64,000 nucleotides of DNA. Source: Rhizobium freirei PRF 81 (GTDB lineage Bacteria > Pseudomonadota > Alphaproteobacteria > Rhizobiales > Rhizobiaceae). The notes beneath the pieces are model-generated. The model did not search any database, was not told the DNA's origin, and worked only from the letters and a program-made list of their open reading frames with translations. A program made the position numbers and the translations under genes. The stretch is from the NCBI RefSeq assembly GCF_000359745.1, contig NZ_AQHN01000070.1, forward strand, positions 1-64,000. Reading direction: 5' to 3'. Below, in pieces: positions 52,086-60,379 of this stretch; positions within the stretch are counted from its first letter, which is position 1, and each line of letters begins with the position of its first letter.

Positions 52086-52505
52086 ATGATCGTTCTCGAC
52101 ACCAATGTTGTATCGGAGCTGCAAGGGCGATCGTATAGCGAACGCATACTGTCCTGGCTTGATGGCTTCGCCGCCGAGGCTGTCTTCTTGACCGCTATCA
52201 CTGTCGGTGAGGTCCGTTTCGGGCTGGAACTCCTCGCCGATGGCAAGCGTAAGACGGCGTTGCTTATGGAGCTTGAGGCGATAGAGGCGGAATTTTCCGG
52301 CCGCGTTCTGGGGTTTTCGAACAACGCAGCCCATCAATATGGAATAATCTCCGCTCATCGTCACAAGGTCGGGCGAAGGATGGAAACGAAAGACGCCATG
52401 ATCGCCGCCATCTGCCTTGCGAACGGTGCGACACTGGCGACGCGCAACACAAAAGACTTCGAGGGGCTTGATCTCAAGCTCATAAACCCGTTTGAAGGCG
52501 GCTAG
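52086..52505 (+). CDS. fitB: PIN-domain toxin (FitB/VapC family)
   Basis: A 139-residue PIN-domain ribonuclease toxin. Conserved acidic residues are D5 in MIVLDTNVVSELQG, E42 in ITVGEVRFGLELL and D101 in METKDAMIAAICLANGATLA, with TRNTKDFEGLDLKLINPF at the C-terminus. FitB/VapC toxins cleave tRNA or rRNA; the target here is unknown. The pair forms a complete, intact type II module inserted between def and fmt. Confidence 0.92.
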   Translation: MIVLDTNVVSELQGRSYSERILSWLDGFAAEAVFLTAITVGEVRFGLELLADGKRKTALLMELEAIEAEFSGRVLGFSNNAAHQYGIISAHRHKVGRRMETKDAMIAAICLANGATLATRNTKDFEGLDLKLINPFEGG

Positions 52506-52579
52506 CGTTTGACCCGGACTGCGCGAATGCCGTCGGGACGAGATCGCTCGAAACTTGATACCTTAGCCGGATGGATCGC

Positions 52580-53527
52580 ATGTCGCTCAACATCATCTTT
52601 ATGGGAACGCCCGAATTCTCCGTACCGACGTTGCGGTCCCTGATCGATGCCGGGCATAAGGTCCGCGCCGTTTACACGCAGCCGCCGCGGCCGGGCGGCC
52701 GGCGCGGGCTCGACCTGCAGAAGTCGCCGGTGCATCAGGCGGCCGAATTGCTGGGCCTGCCGGTTTTTACGCCCGTCAATTTCAAGGACCCCGACGAGCG
52801 CCAGCGCTTTCGCGATCTGGAGGCCGACGTCGCCGTTGTTGTGGCATACGGCCTGCTGCTGCCGGAAGCCATCCTCACCGGCACGCGTCTTGGCTGCTAC
52901 AATGGTCACGCCTCGCTGCTGCCACGCTGGCGCGGCGCAGCTCCCATCCAGCGGGCGATCATGGCGGGCGACGCCAAGACCGGCATGATGGTGATGAAGA
53001 TGGACAAGGGGCTCGATACAGGCCCGGTCGCTCTGACGCGCGAGGTCGAGATCGGCGACACCATGACATCAGGCGAGCTGCATGACAGGCTGATGCTCGT
53101 GGGTGCGAAGGCCATGGCCGAGGCGATGAACAAGCTGGAGCTTGACGAACTGCCGCTGACTGCTCAGCCATCCGAAGGCGTTCTCTACGCTGCGAAGATC
53201 GACAAGGCGGAAACGCGCGTCAATTTCGGCGAGCCGGCGGCCGATGTCCATAATCACATTCGCGGCTTGTCGCCTTTTCCCGGCGCATGGTTCGAGGCTG
53301 AGATCGCAGGTCGGCCGGAGCGTATCAAGGTGCTCGGCTCGGAGTTGGCCGAGGGCAACGGAGCGCCGGGCAAGGTCCTGACGGACGATCTCGTCATCGC
53401 CTGCGCTTCCGGCGCCATCCGGCCGACGAAGTTGCAGAAAGCCGGCGGCAAGCCGCTGGCGGCGGCCGACTTTCTGCGAGGCACGCCGATCGCGCCGGGC
53501 ATCCTGCTTGCCTCGGAGCAAGCCTGA
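52580..53527 (+). CDS. fmt: Methionyl-tRNA formyltransferase
   Basis: Formylates initiator Met-tRNA. The 315-residue protein has the N-terminal formyltransferase domain (LNIIFMGTPEFSVPTLRSLI, the catalytic region NGHASLLPRWRGAAPIQRAI with Asn/His, MDKGLDTGPVAL) and the C-terminal tRNA-binding domain (YAAKIDKAETRVNFGEPAAD, HNHIRGLSPFPGAW). An ATG three codons upstream is possible. The stop overlaps the truA start by one base. A 74-base gap after the toxin gene means it probably has its own promoter or depends on read-through from def or the toxin-antitoxin promoter. Confidence 0.96.
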   Translation: MSLNIIFMGTPEFSVPTLRSLIDAGHKVRAVYTQPPRPGGRRGLDLQKSPVHQAAELLGLPVFTPVNFKDPDERQRFRDLEADVAVVVAYGLLLPEAILTGTRLGCYNGHASLLPRWRGAAPIQRAIMAGDAKTGMMVMKMDKGLDTGPVALTREVEIGDTMTSGELHDRLMLVGAKAMAEAMNKLELDELPLTAQPSEGVLYAAKIDKAETRVNFGEPAADVHNHIRGLSPFPGAWFEAEIAGRPERIKVLGSELAEGNGAPGKVLTDDLVIACASGAIRPTKLQKAGGKPLAAADFLRGTPIAPGILLASEQA

Positions 53528-54333
53528 TGCCGCGCTACAAAATGACCGTCGAATATGACGGCATTCCCTATGTCGGCTGGCAGCGCCAGGAGAACGGCCC
53601 TTCGGTACAGGGGGCGATCGAGGGCGCCATCCTGTCGTTGACGGGCGAGGCGGTTTCGATCCGTGGCGCGGGACGCACCGATTCCGGCGTGCATGCCATG
53701 GGTCAGGTGATGCATGCCGATCTTTCCAAGGAATGGAAGACCTACACGCTGCGCAATGCGCTCAACGCCCATCTGAGGATGGCCGGAGACCGGGTTGCCA
53801 TTCTCGATATCGAGGAGGTCGATGCAAGCTTCGACGCGCGCTTTTCGGCCATTCGCCGCCACTATCTCTATCGCATCATCGCCCGCCGTGCGCCGCTCGC
53901 GCTCGAAGCCGGACGCGCATGGTGGGTGCCGAAGGACATGGATCACGAGGTCATGCATGCCGCAGCGCAGACCCTTGTCGGCCTGCATGATTTCACCACC
54001 TTCCGCTCGGCGCATTGCCAGGCAAACAGCCCGGTGCGCACGCTTGATCGGCTGGATGTGACCCGCAGCGGCGAGTTGATCGAGATTCGTGCGACGGCGC
54101 AAAGCTTCCTGCACAATCAGATCCGTTCCTTCGCCGGTACGCTGAAGCTTGCGGGCGAGGGCAAATGGACGCCCGACGATGTGCGGGCGGCGCTCGATGC
54201 TCGGGACCGCAAGGCCTGTGGCCCCGTCGCCCCGCCGGACGGGCTCTATTTCATGCAGGTGGATTATCGCGATAACGCCGGCTTGCTTGTCGGCGAAGGG
54301 GAGAGTGCTGATGACGGTGACGATCTATCATAA
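53527..54333 (+). CDS. truA: tRNA pseudouridine(38-40) synthase TruA
   Basis: Converts uridines 38-40 of the tRNA anticodon arm to pseudouridine. The 268-residue protein has the family start YKMTVEYDGIPYVGWQRQEN, the catalytic aspartate in RGAGRTDSGVHAMGQVMH, FDARFSAIRRHYLYRIIARR and SFLHNQIRSFAGTLKLAGEG. The acidic C-terminal tail (about 255-268) is a likely extension, and the last 23 bases overlap the arsC-like gene. It follows fmt directly. Confidence 0.96.
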   Translation: MPRYKMTVEYDGIPYVGWQRQENGPSVQGAIEGAILSLTGEAVSIRGAGRTDSGVHAMGQVMHADLSKEWKTYTLRNALNAHLRMAGDRVAILDIEEVDASFDARFSAIRRHYLYRIIARRAPLALEAGRAWWVPKDMDHEVMHAAAQTLVGLHDFTTFRSAHCQANSPVRTLDRLDVTRSGELIEIRATAQSFLHNQIRSFAGTLKLAGEGKWTPDDVRAALDARDRKACGPVAPPDGLYFMQVDYRDNAGLLVGEGESADDGDDLS

Positions 54334-54712
54334 TCCTGCCTGCGGCACGTCGCGCAACACGCTGGCGATGATCCGGCAGTCAGGGGAAGAGCCCGTCGTC
54401 ATCGAATATCTGAAGACGCCGCCCGGCCGGGAAGAGCTGGTGAAACTCATCGCCGCCATGGGCCTTCCGGTTCGCGATCTGCTTCGGCAAAAGGGAACGC
54501 CCTATGACGAACTCGGCCTCTGCAATCCTGATCTCATCGACGATCAGTTGCTCGACCGGATGATCGCACACCCGATCCTGATCAATCGTCCGATCGTGGT
54601 GACCGAGAAAGGCGTGCGCCTCTGCCGTCCGTCTGAGCTCGTACTCGATATCTTGCCGAATCCGGATATCGGTCCGTTCACAAAAGAAGACGGCGAGGTG
54701 GTGGTGCGATAG
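54311..54712 (+). CDS. arsC: ArsC-family protein (arsenate reductase, glutaredoxin type)
   Basis: A 133-residue thioredoxin-fold ArsC with nucleophilic Cys in YHNPACGTSRNTLAMIRQ and the conserved arginine region in HPILINRPIVVTEKGVRLCR. Enterobacterial ArsC enzymes reduce arsenate using glutathione and glutaredoxin, but many genomic ArsC-like proteins sit outside ars operons. No arsR, arsB or acr3 is nearby, so an arsenate role is plausible but unproven. It overlaps truA by 23 bases and converges on a membrane-protein gene. Confidence 0.88.
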   Translation: MTVTIYHNPACGTSRNTLAMIRQSGEEPVVIEYLKTPPGREELVKLIAAMGLPVRDLLRQKGTPYDELGLCNPDLIDDQLLDRMIAHPILINRPIVVTEKGVRLCRPSELVLDILPNPDIGPFTKEDGEVVVR

Positions 54713-54721
54713 GCGCCGGCC

Positions 54722-55321
54722 TCAACCCGGCGGATAGACGCCGAGGAAGCGCTGCAGGAAGTCCGTCAGCAGCATGCTGGGAATCATCAGCACCAGCGTC
54801 AGCGCACCGATGAAGAGCGGGTGGGCACCGCAGATCATCCTGAGGATGCGCGCCAGCGAGAAGATGACCGCCATCATCAATACCAGCCATAGTAGCGCCA
54901 CTAGCCCACTGGAGCCGGGGACGAAGGCGATCAGCGCAATGAGCAGTGCGTTCAGATAGGACGTCGGCACCCAGAGCCAGTTCACCGTGACGACGATTGG
55001 CGCGAACTTGTCGCCGAACCGGAAGATGAGCAGCAGCAGGCCTGCGAGAACGAGCGGGATCACCCAATTCGCAACCTCGACCAGCGCCAGTCGCAGGAAG
55101 AAGGCAAGGCCTGTCGCCGTTTCGGGCGGCATCGCGATCAGATAGGCCTGCCGCCACCAGAGCCAGGAAATGCCGATTGGCGGCAGGCTCCAGAGGATGG
55201 CCCAGAAGGAGCGCAGCATGCCGCGGTCCGATATGTCCAGATACTGAAAGCCGCGCGCATCCATGCGGATCAGCAGCCAGAGGCCGGACAGATAATATTG
55301 GACTTCCCTAAAGGTCGGCAT
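54722..55321 (-). CDS. Integral membrane protein of unknown function
   Basis: A 199-residue protein with about five hydrophobic helices (AILWSLPPIGISWLWW, VANWVIPLVLAGLLLLIF, NALLIALIAFVPGSSGLVAL, LVLMMAVIFSLARIL, LFIGALTLVLMIPSMLL). No catalytic motif was recognised. It overlaps the dapE 3' end by 14 bases, so translation is probably coupled to dapE. A protein in this position occurs in other rhizobia, suggesting selection for the pairing, but I cannot name a function. Confidence 0.8.
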   Translation of the reverse strand: MPTFREVQYYLSGLWLLIRMDARGFQYLDISDRGMLRSFWAILWSLPPIGISWLWWRQAYLIAMPPETATGLAFFLRLALVEVANWVIPLVLAGLLLLIFRFGDKFAPIVVTVNWLWVPTSYLNALLIALIAFVPGSSGLVALLWLVLMMAVIFSLARILRMICGAHPLFIGALTLVLMIPSMLLTDFLQRFLGVYPPG

Positions 55322-56501
55322 TCTCGAACCAGCGCTGGATGAAGGTCCGGTAGATCTCGGTCAGCGTTTCGAGATCCGAGACTGCGACACGTTCATCGAC
55401 CATATGCATGGTCTGGCCGACGAGCCCGAATTCGACGACCGGGCAATAGTCCTTGATGTAGCGGGCGTCGGAGGTGCCGCCTGTCGTCGAAAGCGCCGGC
55501 CTTTGACCGGTAACGTTCTCGACGGCGGAAGAGAGCGAGGCGATCAGCGCATTGTTGCGCGTCAGGAAGACATGGCTTGGTCGCTCCGACCAGGTGATGT
55601 CGTATTTGGTCGGCTCCCGGCCCGGACGCAGCGTCTGGTCGGCTGCGGCCGCATCCAGCCGGGCGAGGATTTCGGCCTTTAGCGCGTCGACCGTCCAGGT
55701 GTCGTTGAAACGGATGTTGAAGGCGGCGGTCGCTTTGGCGGCGATGACGTTGGTGGCGGCATTGCCGACGTCGATGCTCGTCACTTCGAGGTTCGACGGC
55801 TGGAAATTGTCGGTGCCGACGTCGAAGGGCGGATCGAGCAACGCCTCCGTCAGCTTGATGATGCTGCGCACCGGGTTGTCGGCGAGATGCGGATAGGCGG
55901 CGTGACCCTGAACGCCGTGGACGGTGATGAAACCGGAGATCGAGCCACGGCGGCCGATCTTGATCATGTCGCCCAGGCGATCGGGATTGGTCGGTTCGCC
56001 GACCAGCGATGCATCCCATGTCTCGCCGCGCTCGGCTGCCCATTGCAGCAGCTTGACGGTGCCGTTGATCGCCGGGCCTTCTTCGTCGCCGGTGATCAGG
56101 AAGGAGATCGAGCCGGCGGGCTTTCCGTGCTTTTCGATATGACGGGCTATGGCGGCCACGAAGCAGGCGATACCGCCCTTCATATCGACAGCGCCTCGGC
56201 CGAAAAGCTCGCCGCCTGCGATGTCGGCGGCAAAGGGCGGATGGCTCCAGGAGGCGGCGTCGCCGACCGGCACGACATCCGTATGCCCGGCAAACATCAG
56301 ATGCGGCCCATCCGTGCCGAGCCGCGCATAGAGGTTTTCAATATCGGGTGTTCCGGGCTCGGTCGCCGTCATGCGCTCGACCTTGAAGCCGAGCGGCGCC
56401 AGCATGTCGGCAAGCGCGGTCAGCGCACCGCCTTCGGCAGGCGTGACGGAAGCACAGCGAATGAGGGTCTGCAGATTAGTGACGGGATCGGTAACGGTCA
56501 T
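55308..56501 (-). CDS. dapE: Succinyl-diaminopimelate desuccinylase
   Basis: DapE hydrolyses N-succinyl-LL-diaminopimelate, a late step of lysine and peptidoglycan diaminopimelate synthesis. The 397-residue M20 metallopeptidase has the zinc motifs MFAGHTDVVPVGD, FGRGAVDMKGGIACFVAA and TGDEEGPAINGTVKLLQ, plus the dimerisation domain beginning GRRGSISGFITVHGVQGHAA. The start is MTVTDPVTNLQTLIRC, which fits family length. dapD lies 158 bases upstream on the same strand, so the two steps of the succinylase branch are clustered. Confidence 0.96.
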   Translation of the reverse strand: MTVTDPVTNLQTLIRCASVTPAEGGALTALADMLAPLGFKVERMTATEPGTPDIENLYARLGTDGPHLMFAGHTDVVPVGDAASWSHPPFAADIAGGELFGRGAVDMKGGIACFVAAIARHIEKHGKPAGSISFLITGDEEGPAINGTVKLLQWAAERGETWDASLVGEPTNPDRLGDMIKIGRRGSISGFITVHGVQGHAAYPHLADNPVRSIIKLTEALLDPPFDVGTDNFQPSNLEVTSIDVGNAATNVIAAKATAAFNIRFNDTWTVDALKAEILARLDAAAADQTLRPGREPTKYDITWSERPSHVFLTRNNALIASLSSAVENVTGQRPALSTTGGTSDARYIKDYCPVVEFGLVGQTMHMVDERVAVSDLETLTEIYRTFIQRWFENADL

Positions 56502-56659
56502 CGGAGGCAACTTATCCGGCGGGAAATGGCAAAGCGATGGCAAAGGATCGGCGCTGAGTCGAAATTCTTTGCTGCGATTCCAGCAATCGCACAGGCATGC
56601 TCACCCGGCAAGCATAAGGGAAGCGCGATATGGCAACCGCGCTTCCAAAAAAATCAAGA

Positions 56660-57517
56660 TCAGTCGCGCAGCAGTTCGTTGATGCCGGTCTTCGAGCGGG
56701 TCTTCTCATCGACGCGCTTGACGATGACGGCGCAATAGAGGCTTGGAGCCGGCTGGCCGTTCGCCATCGTATTGCTGCTCGGCAGCGCGCCGGCGACGAC
56801 GACGGAATAAGGCGGAACTTCGCCATAGGTGATCTCGCCGGTGGCGCGATCGACGATCTTGGTGGACTTGCCGATGAAGACGCCCATGCCGAGCACCGAG
56901 CCCTCGCGGACGATGCAGCCTTCGACCACTTCCGAGCGGGCGCCGATGAAGCAATTGTCCTCGATGATCGTCGGACCAGCCTGCATCGGCTCCAGAACGC
57001 CGCCAATGCCGACGCCGCCCGAAAGATGCACATGCTTGCCGATCTGGGCGCAGGAGCCGACGGTCGCCCAGGTGTCGACCATGGTGCCTTCGCCGACATA
57101 GGCGCCGAGATTGACGAAGGACGGCATCAGGATGGCGTTGGGGGCGATATAGGCGGAATGACGTACGACGGCGTTGGGCACGGCGCGGAAGCCGGCTTCA
57201 CGGAAGCGGTTCTCACCCCAGCCTTCGAACTTCGAGGGAACCTTGTCCCACCAGGTGGCACCGCCGGAGCCGCCCTCGACGATCTTCATGTCGTTGAGGC
57301 GGAAGGAGAGCAGAACCGCTTTCTTGAGCCACTGATTGACGGTCCAGTTGCCGTCCGCACCGCGCTCTGCGACGCGAACCCTGCCGCTGTCGAGGAGGTT
57401 GAGCGCCGTCTCCACGGCATCGCGGATTTCGCCGCGCGTCGACGTGTTCACATTGTCGCGATTGTCGAAAGCAGCCTCGATGGACTTTTCGAGGGAGGCG
57501 AGATCGTTAGCGCTCAT
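56660..57517 (-). CDS. dapD: Tetrahydrodipicolinate N-succinyltransferase
   Basis: DapD succinylates tetrahydrodipicolinate, the commitment step of the succinylase branch toward lysine. The 285-residue protein has an N-terminal helical region (SLEKSIEAAFDNRDNVNTST), KAVLLSFRLNDMKIVEGGSG, and a left-handed beta-helix of hexapeptide repeats (AVVRHSAYIAPNAILMPSFV, GAYVGEGTMVDTWATVGSCA, EDNCFIGARSEVVEGCIVRE). AAGGA lies upstream of the ATG. It is divergent from the LOG-family gene; the 215-base gap shows no other feature. Confidence 0.97.
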   Translation of the reverse strand: MSANDLASLEKSIEAAFDNRDNVNTSTRGEIRDAVETALNLLDSGRVRVAERGADGNWTVNQWLKKAVLLSFRLNDMKIVEGGSGGATWWDKVPSKFEGWGENRFREAGFRAVPNAVVRHSAYIAPNAILMPSFVNLGAYVGEGTMVDTWATVGSCAQIGKHVHLSGGVGIGGVLEPMQAGPTIIEDNCFIGARSEVVEGCIVREGSVLGMGVFIGKSTKIVDRATGEITYGEVPPYSVVVAGALPSSNTMANGQPAPSLYCAVIVKRVDEKTRSKTGINELLRD

Positions 57518-57732
57518 GGGAATTCCTTAAAACGTCGGTGCCTATCGTGATTTCCGGCAGGGGCTCCGGATATGGTCGATTGGTCCTATAGCATGGAGCC
57601 TGAAAATGGAATGTCTTTTCCGCGCCGATTGAGCTTGGATTCAAGGCGTTGTAGGGGCATATGCAAGAGCTTGGCTATTCCTGCCTGCGGGCGGGAATGG
57701 CGCGTCATGATCGATTCGAAAGGCATGAGTAG

Positions 57733-58605
57733 ATGAGCAAGTCGAAGAATGGCAGGCTGAGGCGCAAGGATGGGGTATGGGATCCCCTGAAGACGAGCTC
57801 GGCGGACAAGAAGCGGGCCGAATCCGTGCCGCGCACGCCGCAATCGATGTCGCCTTCCTACCGGCTTGCCTATGCAGACGAGGATTTCTTGTGCCGTGAG
57901 GAACTACGGCCGATCCGCCTGCAGCTCGAGCTTCTGAAGACCGAGATGTCTCTGACCGAGAAGGGCATCAACTCGACTGTCGTCATGTTCGGCGGTGCGC
58001 GCATTCCCGCACCGGGCGCCAATGCCTGGGCTGCGCGCAACGACGTGCAGCGCGCCAATCTCGAAGCCGCATCGGTCTACTATGAAGAAGCGCGCAAGTT
58101 TGCCCGGCTTTGCTCCCGCTATTCCGCCGGCTTCGATTTCCATGAATATGTCGTGGTGACCGGCGGCGGTCCGGGTGTGATGGAAGCCGGCAATCGCGGT
58201 GCAGCCGAAGAAGGTGCGCCCTCGATCGGCCTCAACATCGTCCTGCCGCATGAGCAGGCGCCGAACGTCTACGTCACGCCGGAGCTTAGCTTCAATTTCC
58301 ACTATTTCGCGATCCGCAAGATGCATTTCATGGTGCGCGCCAAGGCAATCGCCGTGTTTCCGGGCGGTTTCGGCACCATGGATGAGCTGTTTGAATGCCT
58401 GACGCTTATCCAGACCGGCCGTATGGAACGCCTGCCGCTCATTCTCTTCGGCGAGAAGTTCTGGCGCAGCATCATCAATTTCGATGCGCTCGCCGAATTC
58501 GGCACCATCGCGCCCGACGACGTCAATCTGATCAGCTTCGTCGACACGGCGGATGAGGCTTGGAAGATCGTCGCCGATTTCTACGAGCACGATAACGGTC
58601 ACTGA
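57733..58605 (+). CDS. LOG/TIGR00730 family Rossmann-fold protein
   Basis: A 290-residue protein of the lysine-decarboxylase-like (LOG) family, whose plant and some bacterial members are nucleotide phosphoribohydrolases that release cytokinins. The diagnostic motif PGGxGTxxE is present as FPGGFGTMDELFE, and VVTGGGPGVMEAGNRGAAEE is the nucleotide-binding loop. It belongs to the longer bacterial subgroup with about 80 extra N-terminal residues, so cytokinin activation is only a possibility. It is not a lysine decarboxylase despite older names. Confidence 0.88.
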   Translation: MSKSKNGRLRRKDGVWDPLKTSSADKKRAESVPRTPQSMSPSYRLAYADEDFLCREELRPIRLQLELLKTEMSLTEKGINSTVVMFGGARIPAPGANAWAARNDVQRANLEAASVYYEEARKFARLCSRYSAGFDFHEYVVVTGGGPGVMEAGNRGAAEEGAPSIGLNIVLPHEQAPNVYVTPELSFNFHYFAIRKMHFMVRAKAIAVFPGGFGTMDELFECLTLIQTGRMERLPLILFGEKFWRSIINFDALAEFGTIAPDDVNLISFVDTADEAWKIVADFYEHDNGH

Positions 58606-58611
58606 ACGGCA

Positions 58612-58646
58612 AAAGGCTCGCCGTCGTATCGCGAAGGCGGGCCTTT
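58612..58646 (+). terminator. Candidate terminator hairpin after the LOG-family gene
   Basis: AAAGGCTCGCC and GGCGGGCCTTT form an 11-base stem with one T-G wobble and a 13-base loop, starting seven bases after the stop codon. The downstream stretch (CGGTCC) is not T-rich, so efficient intrinsic termination on the plus strand is uncertain. A-rich flanks on the left might allow it to stop the convergent EF-hand gene. Confidence 0.5.
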
Positions 58647-58721
58647 CGGTCCTGGGATATTTTCTGAAGCGCGATCTATGCAGCGGCGATACCTTTTTCG
58701 GATCGCGCCGGATCGACTGGC

Positions 58722-59345
58722 TTAGAGCAACGGCCGATTCGGCATGTCGTCCAGCGAGATCACGCCGTCATGGTTGCGATCCATGCGGTCGAAGAGCTTG
58801 TTGGCGGCGTCTTCGGCTTCCTGCTTGCTGATCTGGCCGTTCTCATCCTTGTCGATGCGATGGAACAGCATCATGCCGCGCATGAAGCCTGCCTCATGCA
58901 TGAAGCGTCCATGCGGCCTGTGGTGGCGCGGACCGTTGTCGCCGTTATCGTCGGCCTGAGCCTGATCGCCCTTGGTCTGGTCGTTCTGAGCCTGATCGCC
59001 ATCTGCCTTGGCGCGCTCGGCCTTCCATTCCTTGATGCGTTCCTGACGATAAGCGCGCAGCTCGCCGGGCGTGATTTCGCCGTCGTGGTTGGTGTCGATC
59101 TGGTCGAAGACCTTGTCGACGCCGGCCTTCACCTCGTCCCGGGTGACCTTCGTGTCGCCCGGCTGGCCGAATTGTTTCAGCATGCGCACATAGACGACTT
59201 CCGGTGAAAAGCGCGGTCCGTGCCAACGTCCGCCGTGCTGACCGTCCCTTGCCTCATCGCCTTGGGCGGCAAAACTGACCTGGGCGGCAGCGCCCACCAG
59301 AAGGGCTGCGGAAAGTCCTGCAAGAAGAAGTTTTTTCCCGTTCAT
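58722..59345 (-). CDS. Secreted EF-hand calcium-binding protein
   Basis: A 207-residue exported protein. A signal peptide (KKLLLAGLSAALLVGAAAQV, cleavage near SFAAQ) is followed by EF-hand loops: DTNHDGEITPGE (about 90-101), DKDENGQISKQE (about 172-183) and DRNHDGVISLDD (about 192-203). Between them lies a low-complexity acidic/Gln segment (QAQNDQTKGDQAQADDNGD) and a His-rich patch (PRHHRPHGRF). Calcium-dependent folding in the periplasm is likely; the partner is unknown. The 112-base gap to the HAD gene shows only a probable promoter region. Confidence 0.88.
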   Translation of the reverse strand: MNGKKLLLAGLSAALLVGAAAQVSFAAQGDEARDGQHGGRWHGPRFSPEVVYVRMLKQFGQPGDTKVTRDEVKAGVDKVFDQIDTNHDGEITPGELRAYRQERIKEWKAERAKADGDQAQNDQTKGDQAQADDNGDNGPRHHRPHGRFMHEAGFMRGMMLFHRIDKDENGQISKQEAEDAANKLFDRMDRNHDGVISLDDMPNRPLL

Positions 59346-59457
59346 CGTTTTTCCTTTCGTGTCGAGGAATGGTCAAACGATACGGCTGGCCGTTAAAAAC
59401 GACCAATTAAACCTCTGTAACGCGGATGAAACTTTTGTAACCCGTCCTGATGACTGG

Positions 59458-60162
59458 TTAAACCAGCGCCTTGAGGAAAGTGGTGAGGTCGTCGGTCACA
59501 TAGTCGATGTGGTCGTCCTCGCCGGTCGTGCGCTCCCACCATTCGACGATGGCAGTCTCGAGGTTCCGCGGTACGAGCAGCACGGTCTTCATGCCGAGCG
59601 CCTTGGGTACGGTGAGGTTGCGCGGCAGGTCCTCGAACATCGCCGCCCTCTTCGTATCGACGCGATTGAGGCTCATGAACTTGTCATAGGTACTGCCGGC
59701 GGGCTTGGGCACAAAATCGGCCGCAACGATATCGAAGATGCCGTCGAAATTGTCGAGGATGCCGAGCGCGCCGGCGGTCGCCTCGGCGTGCTTCACGCTG
59801 CCGTTGGTGAAGATGAACTTGCGTCCGGGCAGCGCCTTGATGGCGGCTGCCAGCTCCGGCTGCGGCGTCAGCGCCGAGTAGTCGATCGCATGGGCCTTTT
59901 CCAGGAAGTCATTGGGGTCGATGCCGTGATGGATCATCAGCCCCTGCAGGGTCGTGCCATGCTCCAGATAATACTGCTTCTGCAGTTTGCGCGCGTCCTC
60001 CCGCTCCATTTGCAGCAGAGCCGAAACATAGGCCGTCATGTTCTTGTCGATCTGCGCGAAGAGATCGACGTGATGCGGATAGAGCGTGTTGTCGAGATCG
60101 AACACCCAATCGCGGATATCGGAGAAGTCTGTAGGTTCGGATAGCGTTTTTGTCTGGCTCAT
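59458..60162 (-). CDS. HAD-family pyrimidine 5'-nucleotidase
   Basis: A 234-residue haloacid dehalogenase-like phosphatase of the Pyr-5-nucltdase group. The nucleophile/general-acid motif I is WVFDLDNTLYP, motif II is KFIFTNGSVKHAEAT, and motif III/IV is MFEDLPRNLTVPKALGMKT. Such enzymes dephosphorylate UMP/CMP or related substrates. Near argB and dapD it matches the usual alphaproteobacterial order, with engB absent here. The 217-base gap to the PEP-mutase-family gene shows no other feature. Confidence 0.88.
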   Translation of the reverse strand: MSQTKTLSEPTDFSDIRDWVFDLDNTLYPHHVDLFAQIDKNMTAYVSALLQMEREDARKLQKQYYLEHGTTLQGLMIHHGIDPNDFLEKAHAIDYSALTPQPELAAAIKALPGRKFIFTNGSVKHAEATAGALGILDNFDGIFDIVAADFVPKPAGSTYDKFMSLNRVDTKRAAMFEDLPRNLTVPKALGMKTVLLVPRNLETAIVEWWERTTGEDDHIDYVTDDLTTFLKALV

Positions 60163-60379
60163 GGCCGCGTTATGACATGCCGCCTCCGCCCAGGAAAAGG
60201 AAAATATTCATGCTGCAGCCTATGGGGCCGCTGATGGAGATTGCCGGTTGATCCAATGCCGACTATGTTTCCACCATTGATTTCCGGGGTTTTGCTCTAT
60301 TTGCCAGGTGAGGGAGGGCTTACGCTCTTCCAGGGTGTGGAGAGAAAATTGCCCGGCCGGGCTTTTCGGAGGGGATGCG

